DNA of 64,000 nucleotides from Mycobacteriales bacterium (GCA_035533475.1 DATLTS010000045.1:36666-100665), one strand, 5' to 3'; counted from the first letter of the stretch, positions 7,519 to 20,008 are shown. The notes: generated by a model from the letters alone, not told the origin. Program-made: numbers and translations.

Positions 7519-8886
7519 GTGCAGGTCCACGACTCGCTGATCGACCTGGTCGGCAACACGCCGCTCGTGCGGCTGCACCGGGTGACCGCCGGGCTGACCG
7601 TGGACGTGCTCGCGAAGGTCGAGTACTTCAACCCCGGCGGGTCGGTCAAGGATCGGATCGCCGTGGCCATGATCGACGCGGCCGAGGCCTCCGGGGAGCT
7701 GCGCCCAGGCGGGACGATCGTCGAGCCGACCAGCGGGAACACCGGGGTCGGGCTGGCGATCGTCGCTCAGATGCGCGGCTACCGGTGCGTGTTCGTCTGC
7801 CCGGACAAGGTCGCCGGCGACAAGATCGCCGTGCTCCGGGCCTACGGCGCCGAGGTCGTCGTCTGCCCGACCGCGGTCGCACCCGAGCATCCCGACTCCT
7901 ACTACAACGTCTCCGACCGGCTGGCCCGCGAGACCCCCGGGGGCTGGAAGCCCGACCAGTACTCCAACCCGGCGAACCCCGAGTCGCACTACCGCTCCAC
8001 CGGGCCGGAGGTCTGGGCGCAGACCGACGGGCGGGTGACCCACTTCGTCGCGGGGATCGGGACCGGCGGCACGATCAGCGGCGCCGGCCGGTACCTCAAG
8101 GAGGTCTCCGCCGGCCGGGTGCGGGTGATCGGCGCCGACCCGGAGGGCTCGGTGTACTCCGGCGGCAGCGGCCGTCCGTACCTCGTCGAAGGGGTCGGCG
8201 AGGACTTCTGGCCGGAGACGTTCGACCGGTCGGTCTGCGACGAGGTCGTGGCGGTGAGCGACAAGGACTCGTTCAACCTCACCCGCCGGCTGGCCCGCGA
8301 GGAGGGGCTGCTCGTCGGCGGGTCCTGCGGCATGGCGGTCGCCGCCGGGCTGCGGGTCGGCGCCCGGCTCGGGCCGCAGGACCTGGTCGTCGTCCTGCTC
8401 CCGGACTCCGGGCGTGGCTACCTGTCGAAGGTGTTCAACGACGAGTGGATGGCCGACTACGGCTTCCTCAGCGCCGACTCCACCGAGTCCCGGGTCGGCG
8501 ACGTGCTGGCCCGCAAGGGCGCCCAGCTGCCGGAGCTGGTGCACGTCCATCCGCAGGAGACGGTCGGCTCGGCGATCGGGATCCTGCGCGAATACGGGGT
8601 GTCCCAGATGCCGGTGGTCCGGGCCGAACCCCCGGTGATGGCCGCCGAGATCGTCGGCTCGATAGTCGAGCGGGAACTGCTGGCCGCCGTGTTCACCGAC
8701 CGCACCGCGCTCGACGAGCCGATCGAGCGGCACATGTCCGCGCCGCTGCCGATGATCGGCTCCGGCGAGCCGGTGAGCGCGGCGCTCAGCGCGCTGGAGA
8801 AAGCGGATGCCGCGCTGGTGCTCGTCGACGGCAAGCCCGCCGGGATCATCACCCGCCAGGACCTGCTCGGTTTCCTCGCGCACTGA
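7519..8886 (+). CDS. cbs: Cystathionine beta-synthase
   Basis: The 455-residue protein joins serine and homocysteine to cystathionine in reverse transsulfuration. The N-terminal PLP fold has K44 in 'GGSVKDR' and the phosphate/substrate loop 'PTSGNTG'; the C-terminal third holds a pair of CBS domains ('VHPQETVGSAIGILREYGVSQMPV' and 'MIGSGEPVSAALSALEKADAALV'), as in the regulated mycobacterial enzyme. No heme-binding N-terminal extension is present. GTG 7519 has GGAGGTG 8 bases upstream; the frame is open much farther upstream but that is antisense to the metallo-hydrolase gene. Together with metB it forms a cysteine/methionine interconversion locus. Confidence 0.95.
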   Translation: MQVHDSLIDLVGNTPLVRLHRVTAGLTVDVLAKVEYFNPGGSVKDRIAVAMIDAAEASGELRPGGTIVEPTSGNTGVGLAIVAQMRGYRCVFVCPDKVAGDKIAVLRAYGAEVVVCPTAVAPEHPDSYYNVSDRLARETPGGWKPDQYSNPANPESHYRSTGPEVWAQTDGRVTHFVAGIGTGGTISGAGRYLKEVSAGRVRVIGADPEGSVYSGGSGRPYLVEGVGEDFWPETFDRSVCDEVVAVSDKDSFNLTRRLAREEGLLVGGSCGMAVAAGLRVGARLGPQDLVVVLLPDSGRGYLSKVFNDEWMADYGFLSADSTESRVGDVLARKGAQLPELVHVHPQETVGSAIGILREYGVSQMPVVRAEPPVMAAEIVGSIVERELLAAVFTDRTALDEPIERHMSAPLPMIGSGEPVSAALSALEKADAALVLVDGKPAGIITRQDLLGFLAH

Positions 8887-8898
8887 CCGCGGGGTCAG
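8883..8898. terminator. Bidirectional hairpin between convergent cbs and msrA
   Basis: CTGACC and GGTCAG pair around a GCGG loop. The stem spans both stop codons of the convergent genes, which are only 8 bases apart, so a single hairpin can end both transcripts. Confidence 0.45.
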
Positions 8899-9545
8899 GT
8901 AGTGGCGACCCCGACCGGGCAGGAGACCCCGGTCCCGGCCAGCCCGCAGTAGCCGTTCGGCACGTTCGCCAGGTACTGCTGGTGGTAGTCCTCGGCGTAG
9001 TAGAAGGGCCCGCCATCGGCGATCTCGGTGGTGATCCGCGGGTAGCCCCGGGCGGCCAGCAGCGGCTGGAACGCTTCGGCTGTCGTGGCCGCGGTGGCGA
9101 GGGCGGTCTCGTTGGAGATGAAGATCGCGCTTCGGTACTGGGTGCCGTGATCATTGCCCTGCCGCATGCCCTGGGTCGGGTCGTGGGACTCCCAGAAGAC
9201 CTTGAGCAGGTCGCGGAAGCCGATCCGGGCCGGGTCGAAAACCACCCGGACGACCTCGGCGTGACCGGTCCGCCCGGAGCAGACCTCCTCGTACGTCGGG
9301 TTGGGGGTCAGGCCGCCCTGGTAGCCGGCGGCCGTCGTGTACACGCCGTCGAGCTGCCAGAACAGCCGCTCGGCGCCCCAGAAGCAGCCGAGGCCGAAGG
9401 ACACCACCTCGAGGCCGCCGGGGAACGGCGGGACCATCGGGGTGCCGAGCACCTCATGGCGCGCGGGTACCGGGATCGGGGTGTCCCGGCCGGGTAGCGC
9501 CTCGTCGGCGGAGGGGAGTGCGGACTTGTGACGGGAGAACAGCAC
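8895..9545 (-). CDS. msrA: Peptide methionine-S-sulfoxide reductase MsrA
   Basis: A 216-residue MsrA, close to the E. coli length (212). The catalytic Cys is C54 in '[13 protein letters not shown]', and '[15 protein letters not shown]', '[15 protein letters not shown]' and '[11 protein letters not shown]' are family blocks; the resolving Cys lie in 'NGYCG' and 'GVSCPVG' near the C-terminus. It reduces methionine-S-sulfoxide in oxidised proteins with thioredoxin. I chose GTG 9545 because the N-terminal '[18 protein letters not shown]' aligns with the start of known MsrA proteins; no strong ribosome site is present. It is oriented against cbs and metB, placing repair of oxidised methionine within a sulfur amino acid locus. 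Confidence 0.93.
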   Translation of the reverse strand: MLFSRHKSALPSADEALPGRDTPIPVPARHEVLGTPMVPPFPGGLEVVSFGLGCFWGAERLFWQLDGVYTTAAGYQGGLTPNPTYEEVCSGRTGHAEVVRVVFDPARIGFRDLLKVFWESHDPTQGMRQGNDHGTQYRSAIFISNETALATAATTAEAFQPLLAARGYPRITTEIADGGPFYYAEDYHQQYLANVPNGYCGLAGTGVSCPVGVATT

Positions 9546-9601
9546 ACCTGCGCAACGGATCGCCCGGGCCGGAATGTTCCCGCCGTGCGAGGCTCGCCGA
9601 C

Positions 9602-10735
9602 ATGCGATTCGACACCCTCGCGATCCACGCAGGTCAGGAGCCCGACCCGCTGACCGGCGCCGTCGTGCCACCGATCTACCAGGTCTCGACCTACCGACAG
9701 GACGGCGTCGCCCGGCCCCGAGGCGGCTGGGAGTACTCGCGCTCCGGCAACCCGACGCGGGCGGCACTCGAAGCCTGCCTCGCCGCGCTCGAAGGAGGGG
9801 CGCGCGGGCTCGCTTTCGCGTCCGGGCTCGCAGCCGAGGACTGCCTGCTCCGCACGGTCTGCCGACCCGGCGACCACGCGGTCATCCCGGGCGACGCCTA
9901 CGGCGGTACCTACCGACTCTTCGCCCGGGTGCTGGAGCGATGGGGGCTCGAGTACACCCCGGTCGACCTCTCCGACCTGGCCGCGGTGGCGGCGGCGATC
10001 CGCCCGAGGACCCGGATCGTGTGGTGCGAGACGCCGAGCAACCCGCTGCTCGGCATCGCCGACATCGCCGGGCTGGCCACCGTGTCGCGCGACGCCGGGG
10101 CGCTGCTGGCGGTCGACAACACCTTCGCCTCGCCGTGCCTCCAGCAACCGTTGGCCGCTGGGGCCGACGTCGTCGTCCATTCCACGACGAAATACCTGGG
10201 CGGGCATTCGGATGTCGTGGGCGGGGCGCTGGTGAGCCTTCGCGCGGAGCTGGGGGAGGAGCTGGCGTTCCATCAGAACGCGTTGGGCTCGATCGCCGGT
10301 CCGTTCGATGCGTGGCTCGTCCTGCGTGGCGTGCGGACCCTCGGGGTGCGGATGCGGGCGCACTGCGCCAACGCCGCCCGGCTGGCCGCGGTTCTCACCG
10401 ACCACCCGGCGGTCTCCGCCGTGCTCTACCCGGGACTTTCGACGCATCCGGGCCACGACCTGGCGGCCCGGCAGATGAGCGACTTCGGCGGGATCGTCTC
10501 GTTCCGGTTGGGCGGTGGCGAGGCGGCCGCGGTGGCGGTCTGCGAGCGCGCCCGGCTCTGGACCCTCGGCGAGTCGCTCGGCGGGGTGGAGTCGCTGATC
10601 GAGCACCCGGCCCGGATGACCCACGCATCGGCCGCCGGGTCCCCGCTGGAGGTGCCGGGCGATCTGGTCCGGCTCTCGGTGGGGATCGAGCACCCGGACG
10701 ACCTCATCGAGGATCTGGTGGCGGCGTTGGGCTGA
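9602..10735 (+). CDS. metB: Cystathionine gamma-synthase / gamma-lyase
   Basis: The 377-residue PLP enzyme of the Cys/Met metabolism family has the substrate loop '[13 protein letters not shown]', 'VDNTFASP' and the PLP lysine K197 in '[12 protein letters not shown]'. It acts on cystathionine or an O-acyl-homoserine in transsulfuration; synthase and lyase activities cannot be separated by eye. Because cbs is adjacent, a role in converting homocysteine to cysteine is likely. ATG 9602 has GAGG 9-10 bases upstream. The 3' end overlaps the convergent MFS gene by 32 bases. Confidence 0.93.
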   Translation: MRFDTLAIHAGQEPDPLTGAVVPPIYQVSTYRQDGVARPRGGWEYSRSGNPTRAALEACLAALEGGARGLAFASGLAAEDCLLRTVCRPGDHAVIPGDAYGGTYRLFARVLERWGLEYTPVDLSDLAAVAAAIRPRTRIVWCETPSNPLLGIADIAGLATVSRDAGALLAVDNTFASPCLQQPLAAGADVVVHSTTKYLGGHSDVVGGALVSLRAELGEELAFHQNALGSIAGPFDAWLVLRGVRTLGVRMRAHCANAARLAAVLTDHPAVSAVLYPGLSTHPGHDLAARQMSDFGGIVSFRLGGGEAAAVAVCERARLWTLGESLGGVESLIEHPARMTHASAAGSPLEVPGDLVRLSVGIEHPDDLIEDLVAALG

Positions 10736-11969
10736 CCGGATGGGCGGACCCGCCCACCTCGGCGACCACCGGTGGCGCCGCCGGGCCGGTTGCGGTCCGG
10801 GTCTCCGGGGCGGTCGCGGCGAGCACCGCGACCAGCCCGACCAGCCCGGCGGAGGCGCCGAAGGCCACCCCGTAGCCGGCGACGTCGGCGAGATGCCCGG
10901 CCACCACCGGTCCGGCGACGGTGCCGAGGTCCCCGCTCATCTGGTAGCCGGCGACCAGCGTGCCGCCGCGGTTCCCGGCGACGTCCCCGACGATCGCGGC
11001 CGGGGCGACGTCGAGCAGGCCGGAGCCGAAACCGAGGACGGCCATTGCGACGAACAGGCCGGTCACGCCCGGGACGACGGCGAGCAGCCCCAGCGCGATC
11101 GCCGAGAACGAGAGCCCGACGACGAGGATCGGGCGGCGCCCGATCGTGTCCGCGAGCCGCCCCGCCGGCAACAGCACCGCCGCGTTGACGACCGCGACCG
11201 TGACGAAGGCCGCCCCGGTGACCAGCGACGAGCGGTGCAGCACGTCGACGACGAACAGCGGGATGAGGGCGCTCCGCACGCCGATCGAGGCCCAGTTGTC
11301 CGCGAGGTTGGCCGCCAGGGCCGCCCGGTACGCGGGATGGCGCAGGGCGCTCCGGAACGATGTCCGCGGACCGGGGGCCGCGCCGCCCCCGGTTGCGCTC
11401 CCCACTCGGGGGCGCAGTTGGCGCAGCCCGATGCCGCCGGCGACGACGAGGGTGCCGGCGTAGAGGAAGAACGGCAACCGGATCGACACGCCGGTGACGA
11501 CGCCGCCGAGGGCGGGGCCGGTGATGCCGCCGACGAGGAAAGCTCCGGAGTACATGCCGGTCGCCCGCCCGCGCTGACCGGCCGACACGCTGCGCAGGAG
11601 CAGCGTCATGCCGCTCACGGAGAACATCGCCGAGCCGAGGCCGCCGAATCCGCGCAGGACGACCAGCTCCGGGTAGGAGCCGGCCAACCCGGCCAGCGCG
11701 CTGCTCACCGCGACGATGCCGATCCCGGTCGCGAGCACCCGGCGTTCCCCGAACCGGTCGACGAGCCGGCCGACGAACGGGGCGGACACGATCCGCATGA
11801 CCGCGAACACGCTGATGACCACGCCCGCCGCGGTGCGGTCCACCCCGAACTGCCGGGCGTAGACCGGCAGCGCGGGTGCGACGATGCCGAACCCGACAGC
11901 GACGGCGAAACCCACCGCCGCGAGCACCCCGACCTCGCGGGGCAGGTCGCGGAAGGGTCCTCGAGGCAC
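10704..11969 (-). CDS. MFS transporter
   Basis: A 421-residue, 12-helix major facilitator protein. After helix 2 it has the loop 'GRLVDRFGERRVLATG' (motif A) and after helix 8 the matching 'GRLADTIGRRPILVVG', so both halves of the fold are intact. 'GAFLVGGITGPALGG' in helix 5 is the motif C of proton-driven exporters, which argues for efflux. The GTG start at 11969 was kept as the frame start and gives a short cytoplasmic lead. The stop lies inside metB on the other strand. The substrate is unknown. Confidence 0.87.
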   Translation of the reverse strand: MPRGPFRDLPREVGVLAAVGFAVAVGFGIVAPALPVYARQFGVDRTAAGVVISVFAVMRIVSAPFVGRLVDRFGERRVLATGIGIVAVSSALAGLAGSYPELVVLRGFGGLGSAMFSVSGMTLLLRSVSAGQRGRATGMYSGAFLVGGITGPALGGVVTGVSIRLPFFLYAGTLVVAGGIGLRQLRPRVGSATGGGAAPGPRTSFRSALRHPAYRAALAANLADNWASIGVRSALIPLFVVDVLHRSSLVTGAAFVTVAVVNAAVLLPAGRLADTIGRRPILVVGLSFSAIALGLLAVVPGVTGLFVAMAVLGFGSGLLDVAPAAIVGDVAGNRGGTLVAGYQMSGDLGTVAGPVVAGHLADVAGYGVAFGASAGLVGLVAVLAATAPETRTATGPAAPPVVAEVGGSAHPVSPTPPPDPR

Positions 11970-12075
11970 CGGGTGATCGTGTCAGTACGCTCCGCGCAAC
12001 CGGCAGGAAATCCGGCGGCAATGTCGAACCGCTGTGTCACCGGGCGGAATGCCCGGCCGGGACTGGGGAGGCTGT

Positions 12076-14766
<2,691 letters not shown>

Positions 14767-15714
14767 ATGCATCAGCTCGCCTTCACCTTCGCCGGCAGCG
14801 TCGGCTCCCCGTTCGTCACCGGGATCGTCGACGGCTGCGTCTACGGGCTGCTCGCGATCGGCATCGTGCTCATCTACAAGTCCAACCGGATCTTCAACTT
14901 CGCCCAGACCGAGCTCGGCGGGATGGGGGCCTTCGTCACCGTCGCCGCGGTCAACGGGCTCGGGCCGTTTCCCAAGCTGCCGCTCTGGCTGGCCATCCTC
15001 ATCGGGCTGGCCGCCGGCGTCCTGACCGGCCTGATCGTCGAGCGGCTGGTGATCCGTCCGCTGTTCCATGCCCCCCGGGCGACCCTGCTGGTGGCCACCG
15101 CCGGGGTCGCGCTCGCCCTGGTCAGCCTCCAGGCCGTGATGACCGGCACCGACGTGAAGAACATCCTGCCTTCGATCGGCGGCCCGTCTCAGTTCTCGCT
15201 GTTCGGCTCGCTTTCGTCGAACACCGCCTACATCTACGGCTGGACGCAGATCGTCACCGTGCTCGCGCTGGTGGTGGTGGCGATCGCCGCCGTGGTCTTC
15301 TTCCGGACGCGCTACGGGGCGGCGATCCTCGCGGTCTCCCAGGAGCCGACCGCCGCCAGCGGGGTGGGGATCAAGGTGGGTCGGATCTCGGCCCTGACCT
15401 GGGCCCTCGCCGGCTTCCTCGGCGCGGTCGCCGCGATCGTCTACCAGGCCGGCGGGGCGTTCATCCCGGGCAAGCTCAGCGGCTTCTTCAACGGCGCCGC
15501 GCCGCTCGTCTTCAGCTTCATCGCCGCGGTGGTCGGTGGGATGACCAGCCTGCCGGGTGCCTTCCTCGGCGGCCTGCTGCTCGGCGTGGTCCAGCAGTTC
15601 GCCGACAACCTGATGCCCGCGTCGGTGCCCGGCGGGTCGCTCCTCGTCGTGTTCGCGCTGCTGCTGCTCGTGCTGCTGTTCCGCCCGACCGGCCTGCTCG
15701 GCAAGGAGACCTGA
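14767..15714 (+). CDS. livH: Branched-chain ABC transporter permease, LivH type
   Basis: A 315-residue inner membrane protein with about eight helices. 'GIVDGCVYGLLAIGIVLIYKSNRIFNFAQTELG' is the signature start of LivH permeases, and 'AVSQEPTAASGVGIKVGRISALTWALAGFLGAVA' is the cytoplasmic EAA-like loop that contacts the ATPases. ATG 14767 follows directly on the stop of the binding protein gene. With LivM it forms the channel of the importer. Confidence 0.93.
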   Translation: MHQLAFTFAGSVGSPFVTGIVDGCVYGLLAIGIVLIYKSNRIFNFAQTELGGMGAFVTVAAVNGLGPFPKLPLWLAILIGLAAGVLTGLIVERLVIRPLFHAPRATLLVATAGVALALVSLQAVMTGTDVKNILPSIGGPSQFSLFGSLSSNTAYIYGWTQIVTVLALVVVAIAAVVFFRTRYGAAILAVSQEPTAASGVGIKVGRISALTWALAGFLGAVAAIVYQAGGAFIPGKLSGFFNGAAPLVFSFIAAVVGGMTSLPGAFLGGLLLGVVQQFADNLMPASVPGGSLLVVFALLLLVLLFRPTGLLGKET

Positions 15715-16823
15715 TGGCGGTCGGCGCGCCGACCTACGAGGTCGCCGTCGAGCGGCCTACCCACCGGGCCGGAGTCGGCGGAGTCGTCGCCCGCGGCGCC
15801 GTCGCGGCGCTGCTGCTCGGCGGCCTGGTGGTGTTGGGCTTGATCCCGGGTTCCACCGGGGCGAACCTGGGCTTCTACGCGACGACCGCGGCGATCTACA
15901 CCCTGGTCGGGCTCTCGCTCAACGTCATCCTCGGCTACACCGGGCAGCTCTCCCTCGGCCACCAGGGGCTGGTCGGCGCGGGGGCGCTGTTCACCGCCTA
16001 CACCTACACCTCGCACGGCCTGCCGTTCCCGGCCGCGATCGCGATCGGCGGGGTGGCCGGTGCGCTGTTCGCGCTGGTCATCGGCTTCGTCGCGCTGCGG
16101 ATCAGCGGCCTGTACCTCGCGTTGATCACCCTCGTCTTCGGGATCACCCTGGCCAACTCGCTGTTCGAGCTGCCGGCGCTGACCGGCGGTGGCGCCGGCG
16201 AGCAGGCCAACCGGCCGGGCTGGCTGCTCGGCAACGGCCACTTCTACCTGTTCTGCCTGGCCTTCGTCGCGGTCGCCCTGTACCTCGATGTCCGGGTCAC
16301 CCGGTCAAAGGCCGGCCGGGCCTTCCGGGCGATCAAGGAGGACGAGCGGGTGGCGGCCGCGATGGGCATCAACGTGGTCGGGTACAAGCTGCTCGCGTTC
16401 GTCCTGTCCGGGGCGATCGCCGGCATCGCCGGGGCGCTCTACTCGTTCGGCACCCAGGAATTCGTGGGATCCAACTTCAACTTCGCGCTGGCGCTGGTCT
16501 TCGTGGTGATGACGGTCGTCGGTGGCGCCGGGTCCCGGGTCGGGGTCGTCGTCGGCTCGGTGCTGTTCGCGGTGATCAACACGGTGATCTCGAACCTCGG
16601 CCCGTTCAAGTCGTTCGCCAACCTTTTCCCGGGCCAGCTCGCGTCCAACGTCCTGCAGTTCGGGCCCGCATTGATCGGCGCCCTGCTGCTGCTGCTCACG
16701 CTGGCGTTCAATCCCGGCGGCCTCGCCCAGCAGCTGGCCCCGATCGTGCGCTGGATGAGCGGCGGCCGGTTCCGCTCGGAGGTCGCGGAGCCCGACCAGG
16801 GGGCGTCACATGCCGGTGCTTGA
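15714..16823 (+). CDS. livM: Branched-chain ABC transporter permease, LivM type
   Basis: A 369-residue permease partner of LivH with 'LGLSLNVILGYTGQLSLGHQGLVGAGA'-type helices ('VGLSLNVILGYTGQLSLGHQ') and the ATPase contact loop 'GRAFRAIKEDERVAAAMGINV'. Its ATG overlaps the TGA of livH by one base. The first 25 residues are a soluble lead before helix 1. The 3' end overlaps livG by 14 bases, so translation of the operon is tightly coupled. Confidence 0.93.
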   Translation: MAVGAPTYEVAVERPTHRAGVGGVVARGAVAALLLGGLVVLGLIPGSTGANLGFYATTAAIYTLVGLSLNVILGYTGQLSLGHQGLVGAGALFTAYTYTSHGLPFPAAIAIGGVAGALFALVIGFVALRISGLYLALITLVFGITLANSLFELPALTGGGAGEQANRPGWLLGNGHFYLFCLAFVAVALYLDVRVTRSKAGRAFRAIKEDERVAAAMGINVVGYKLLAFVLSGAIAGIAGALYSFGTQEFVGSNFNFALALVFVVMTVVGGAGSRVGVVVGSVLFAVINTVISNLGPFKSFANLFPGQLASNVLQFGPALIGALLLLLTLAFNPGGLAQQLAPIVRWMSGGRFRSEVAEPDQGASHAGA

Positions 16824-17685
16824 GGTCCGGGAGATCTCGATCAGGTTCGGCGGCCTCCAGGCGCTCGCCGACCTGACCATGGACATCGGCGAGTGGGAGA
16901 TCGTCGGCCTGATCGGGCCGAACGGGGCCGGGAAGACCACCGCCTTCAACGCGATCACCGGGTTCTACAAGCCTGACAAGGGCCAGGTGATCTACCGGGG
17001 ACAGGACGTCACCCGGATGCCGCCGCACCGCAAGGCCGCGCTCGGCTTCGGCCGGACCTTCCAGAACGTCGGGATGGTGAAGACCGAGACCGCGCTGGCC
17101 AACCTCAAAACCGCCCAGCATCTGAAGGCCGGTTACTCCGCCCTCGGCGGCATCGTCGGCAGCGCGCAGTCGCTGTCCGAGGAGCGCGAGCTCACCGAGC
17201 GAGCCGACGTGATCCTCGAGATCCTCGGACTCGCCGACGTCCGGGACACGGTCATCGCCGGACTGCCCTACGGGCGGCTCAAGCTGCTCGAGCTCGGGTG
17301 CGCCCTGGCCACCGATCCCGACCTGCTGATGCTCGACGAGCCATCCTCCGGGATGGGCCCGGAGGAGGCGCATCAGCTCGGCGAGCGGCTGGTGGCGCTG
17401 CGCAAGGAATTCGGCCTGACCATGCTGCTCATCGAGCATCACGTTCCGCTGGTGACCAGCGTCTGCGACTACGTCTACGTGCTGAACTTCGGCCGGCTGC
17501 TCGCCGAAGGGCCACCGGAGACGATCCGCACACACCCCGAGGTGGTCGCGGCCTACCTCGGCGGGGAGGCGCCGGACGCGCTGGCGCAGACCGAGGAGCC
17601 GGCCGAGCAGGCGGCACTCGGCGGGGAGAGCACGGTGGCTGTGGCACCGGCCAAGCCGAAGCGGACCCGGAAGAAGGCCTCGTGA
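16810..17685 (+). CDS. livG: Branched-chain ABC transporter ATPase, LivG type
   Basis: 291 residues. Walker A GPNGAGKTT at 36-44, Q-loop 'GRTFQN', Walker B 'LLMLDEP' at 172-178 and the H-loop 'IEHH'. The signature region reads LPYGR (152-156) in place of the usual LSYGQ, an unusual but recognisable form. The last 35 residues form an Ala/Glu then Lys/Arg-rich tail ending in 'KPKRTRKKAS', not normal for LivG. ATG 16810 lies inside the end of livM. Confidence 0.92.
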   Translation: MPVLEVREISIRFGGLQALADLTMDIGEWEIVGLIGPNGAGKTTAFNAITGFYKPDKGQVIYRGQDVTRMPPHRKAALGFGRTFQNVGMVKTETALANLKTAQHLKAGYSALGGIVGSAQSLSEERELTERADVILEILGLADVRDTVIAGLPYGRLKLLELGCALATDPDLLMLDEPSSGMGPEEAHQLGERLVALRKEFGLTMLLIEHHVPLVTSVCDYVYVLNFGRLLAEGPPETIRTHPEVVAAYLGGEAPDALAQTEEPAEQAALGGESTVAVAPAKPKRTRKKAS

Positions 17686-18380
17686 GCCTGCTCGAGGTCG
17701 AGGACCTGCGCACCGGCTACGGCGCGCTGCCGGTGCTCCAGGGGATCTCGTTCGCCGTCGAGGAGGGCCAGACGGCCGTGGTCTTCGGCCTCAACGGCGC
17801 CGGGAAGACCACCACCGTCAACACCATCGCCGGCCTGCTGCCCACCTGGTCCGGCCAGATCCGCTTCGGCGGCACGAAGATCAGCGGACTTTCGGCGCCG
17901 GAGGTGGTCGCCCGCGGGGTGGCGCTGTCCCCGGAGGGCCGCCGGGTCTTCGCCGGGCTCTCGGTCCGCACCAATCTCGAACTCGGCGCGTGGACCCGCC
18001 GGGCCGGGATGAAGGCCCGGATGGCGCGGGTCTTCGGCTACTTCCCCCGGCTGGAGGAACGCGCCGACCAGCTCGCCGGGACGCTGTCCGGCGGGGAGCA
18101 GCAGATGCTGGCGATCGGCCGGGCCCTCATGGCCGAGCCGCGGCTGCTGCTCGTCGACGAGGCGTCGCTCGGCCTGTCCCCGAAGCTGGCGCAGACCGTG
18201 TTCGGGATCGTCAAGGCGATCAACACCGACGGGACGACGGTCGTGCTCGTCGAGCAGAACGTCGGGGTGCTGCCCTACGCCGACCAGGCCCTGGTCATGG
18301 AGAAGGGGACCTTGACCTTCGACGGTCCCGGCGCCGAGCTCGAGCGGACCGGGAATCTGCGCAAGGCGTACCTGGGCTGA
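17682..18380 (+). CDS. livF: Branched-chain ABC transporter ATPase, LivF type
   Basis: A 232-residue ATPase with Walker A GLNGAGKT at 36-43, signature 'LSGGEQQMLAIGRAL', Walker B 'LLLVDEA' and the LivF-typical 'VEQNVG'. Its GTG start overlaps the livG stop (GTGA). It completes the importer: binding protein, two permeases and two ATPases, all translationally linked and led by the secreted protein at 12076. Confidence 0.94.
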   Translation: MSLLEVEDLRTGYGALPVLQGISFAVEEGQTAVVFGLNGAGKTTTVNTIAGLLPTWSGQIRFGGTKISGLSAPEVVARGVALSPEGRRVFAGLSVRTNLELGAWTRRAGMKARMARVFGYFPRLEERADQLAGTLSGGEQQMLAIGRALMAEPRLLLVDEASLGLSPKLAQTVFGIVKAINTDGTTVVLVEQNVGVLPYADQALVMEKGTLTFDGPGAELERTGNLRKAYLG

Positions 18381-18396
18381 TCCCGCGGGCTCAGCC
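18375..18396. terminator. Bidirectional hairpin between livF and the exchanger gene
   Basis: GGCTGA and TCAGCC pair around a loop that itself contains CCCGCGGG. The stem includes the stop codons of the convergent livF and cation exchanger genes. Confidence 0.45.
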
Positions 18397-19377
18397 GGCG
18401 AGGAGGGCGACCAGCCCGAGATATCCGGCGATGATCGCGCCACCGGCGCGACGACCGATGCCGCCCGCGGCCAGGCTCACCCCGACCACCACGACGGTGA
18501 GGCCGGCATACCCCCCGGCGACGATCCACCCGCCGCGCGATCCGGCACCGAGTCCGGTGATCGTCGCCGGGAGCAGCAGGCCGGCGACCACGTTGATCGC
18601 GTTGCTGTTCAGCGCCGTGCTGAGCGAGGCGGCCCCCCTGCCCCGGGTGGCCAGGTACACCCCCGCGACGATATTCGGCAGGCTGGTAACGGCAGCCAGA
18701 ACGATCCCCCCGACGACGATGCCGGCGATCTGCCAGCGGTCCCCGAGCCGCACCGCCGCGTGCTCCATCGTGAGGCTGGCCGCCACGACGACGAGGACCG
18801 CGACCACCGCGAGACCGGCGTCCGGCCAGCTCCCCGGTCGCGGCCGCAGCGCGGTCGCGAAGTCCTCCGTCTCTTCCCGGAACGCCCGGCTCAGCCAGCG
18901 CAGCGGCCGCCGGGCGGGCACCCTGGACCCCAGGCCGCAGCCGACGACATACGGCACGAAGACGGCGAGGGCGAGCCCCAGGGCGACCCCCGCCGCGACC
19001 ACCCGGCCGACCGCGAGGAGGGTGACGACGACCATCCAGAGCGCCACCGCCCCGTCGAGCAGCGCGACCCGCCGGTGCAGCCGGATCCGGCCCGCCACCA
19101 GCGCACCGAGGCCCACCAGGGCCGCCAGGTTCAACACGTTCGAACCGAGCGCCACCCCGATCCCGACGCTGGGCCGGTGCTGGCCGAGGGCCGCGGCGGC
19201 GGTCGTGATCTCGGGGGCGTCCGCCGCCAGGGCGGCGAGCAGCCCGAGCAGCGCCTCCGACATCCCCAGCCGCTCGGCGACCCGCTCCAGCCGGGTGACC
19301 AGCACGACGCTGGCTCCAAGACTCACCACGCCACCGCCGGCGAAGGCGGCGATCTGGGGCGCGAGCGATCCGGGCAT
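18391..19377 (-). CDS. Sodium/calcium exchanger family protein
   Basis: The 328-residue membrane protein has two inverted alpha-repeats typical of the CaCA superfamily: 'AADAPEITTAAAALG' followed by 'ALGSNVLNLAALVGLG' in the first half and 'TSLPNIVAGVYLATRG' followed by 'ALNSNAINVVAGLLL' in the second. About ten helices are predicted, with a cytoplasmic loop of about 35 residues ('RWLSRAFREETEDFATALR'). It likely exchanges Ca2+ or another cation for H+ or Na+. The acidic residue in each repeat is Asp-Ala-Pro-Glu in the first repeat but Ser-Leu-Pro-Asn in the second, so the ion-binding site is asymmetric. Confidence 0.85.
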   Translation of the reverse strand: MPGSLAPQIAAFAGGGVVSLGASVVLVTRLERVAERLGMSEALLGLLAALAADAPEITTAAAALGQHRPSVGIGVALGSNVLNLAALVGLGALVAGRIRLHRRVALLDGAVALWMVVVTLLAVGRVVAAGVALGLALAVFVPYVVGCGLGSRVPARRPLRWLSRAFREETEDFATALRPRPGSWPDAGLAVVAVLVVVAASLTMEHAAVRLGDRWQIAGIVVGGIVLAAVTSLPNIVAGVYLATRGRGAASLSTALNSNAINVVAGLLLPATITGLGAGSRGGWIVAGGYAGLTVVVVGVSLAAGGIGRRAGGAIIAGYLGLVALLAG

Positions 19378-19404
19378 CAGGCCGGGCCGCGGAGCCGGTC
19401 GGGG

Positions 19405-19962
19405 TTAGCGGCGGACGCTGACGTTCGATCCGGCCGGGCGGCAGATCCGGCACGGGCTCAGCCCGCGGGACTGGGCCTCGGCCGGGGTGAGGTAGTCGGC
19501 GCCCTGCCGGCCGTCGACCAGGCGGCACTGTGGCGCGTGGTAGGAGGCCGAGCCGGCGACGACCAGCTCGCGCAGATCGGCCGGGGCCGCCGGCCGGCCG
19601 GTCTCGCCGCCGGCGCGGGTCGCGTCGATGAGCTCGACCAGCCGGGCTTCGAGCTGGGCCCGGTCGGTGCGGTGCGACTGGGTGATCATCAGCCCGACGC
19701 CGAGCAGCACCAGCGCGAGACCGAGAAAGCCACCGGAGAGGAGCCAGGGCAGCTGGGCGTTCAGGTTCGGCAGGTGGTTGATCTCGCCGCCGGAGCCGGC
19801 CGCCCCGTTCCAGCCGAGGCCGATGGCCACCAGGCCGAGGCCGATGACCCCGAGCGCGAGCGCACCGCCGAACGGGCCGAGTGAGACCCTCCGGCTCCGG
19901 TCGCCGGCCGGCGCCGCGTCGATGGCCTCGGCCCCGGTCGAGTCGTACGCGCTGGCGGCCAT
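19405..19962 (-). CDS. Membrane protein with C-terminal Cys/His pair region
   Basis: A 185-residue protein of unknown family. After a 30-residue lead come two helices ('GALALGVIGLGLVAIGLGW' and 'LPWLLSGGFLGLALVLLGVGLMI'), then a short helical segment ('LEARLVELIDATR') and a C-terminal module 'SASYHAPQCRLVDGR...SPCRICRPAG' with one His and three Cys. That tail resembles the small cysteine-rich motif ('C...GLSPCRICRP') found in diverse secreted or membrane proteins. ATG 19962 is preceded by GGAGGG. It follows the VWA gene on the same strand. Confidence 0.7.
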   Translation of the reverse strand: MAASAYDSTGAEAIDAAPAGDRSRRVSLGPFGGALALGVIGLGLVAIGLGWNGAAGSGGEINHLPNLNAQLPWLLSGGFLGLALVLLGVGLMITQSHRTDRAQLEARLVELIDATRAGGETGRPAAPADLRELVVAGSASYHAPQCRLVDGRQGADYLTPAEAQSRGLSPCRICRPAGSNVSVRR

Positions 19963-20008
19963 GCAGCCCTCCGATTTAGGTCCCCGGGTTTCCTCGCTAG
20001 TCGTCGAG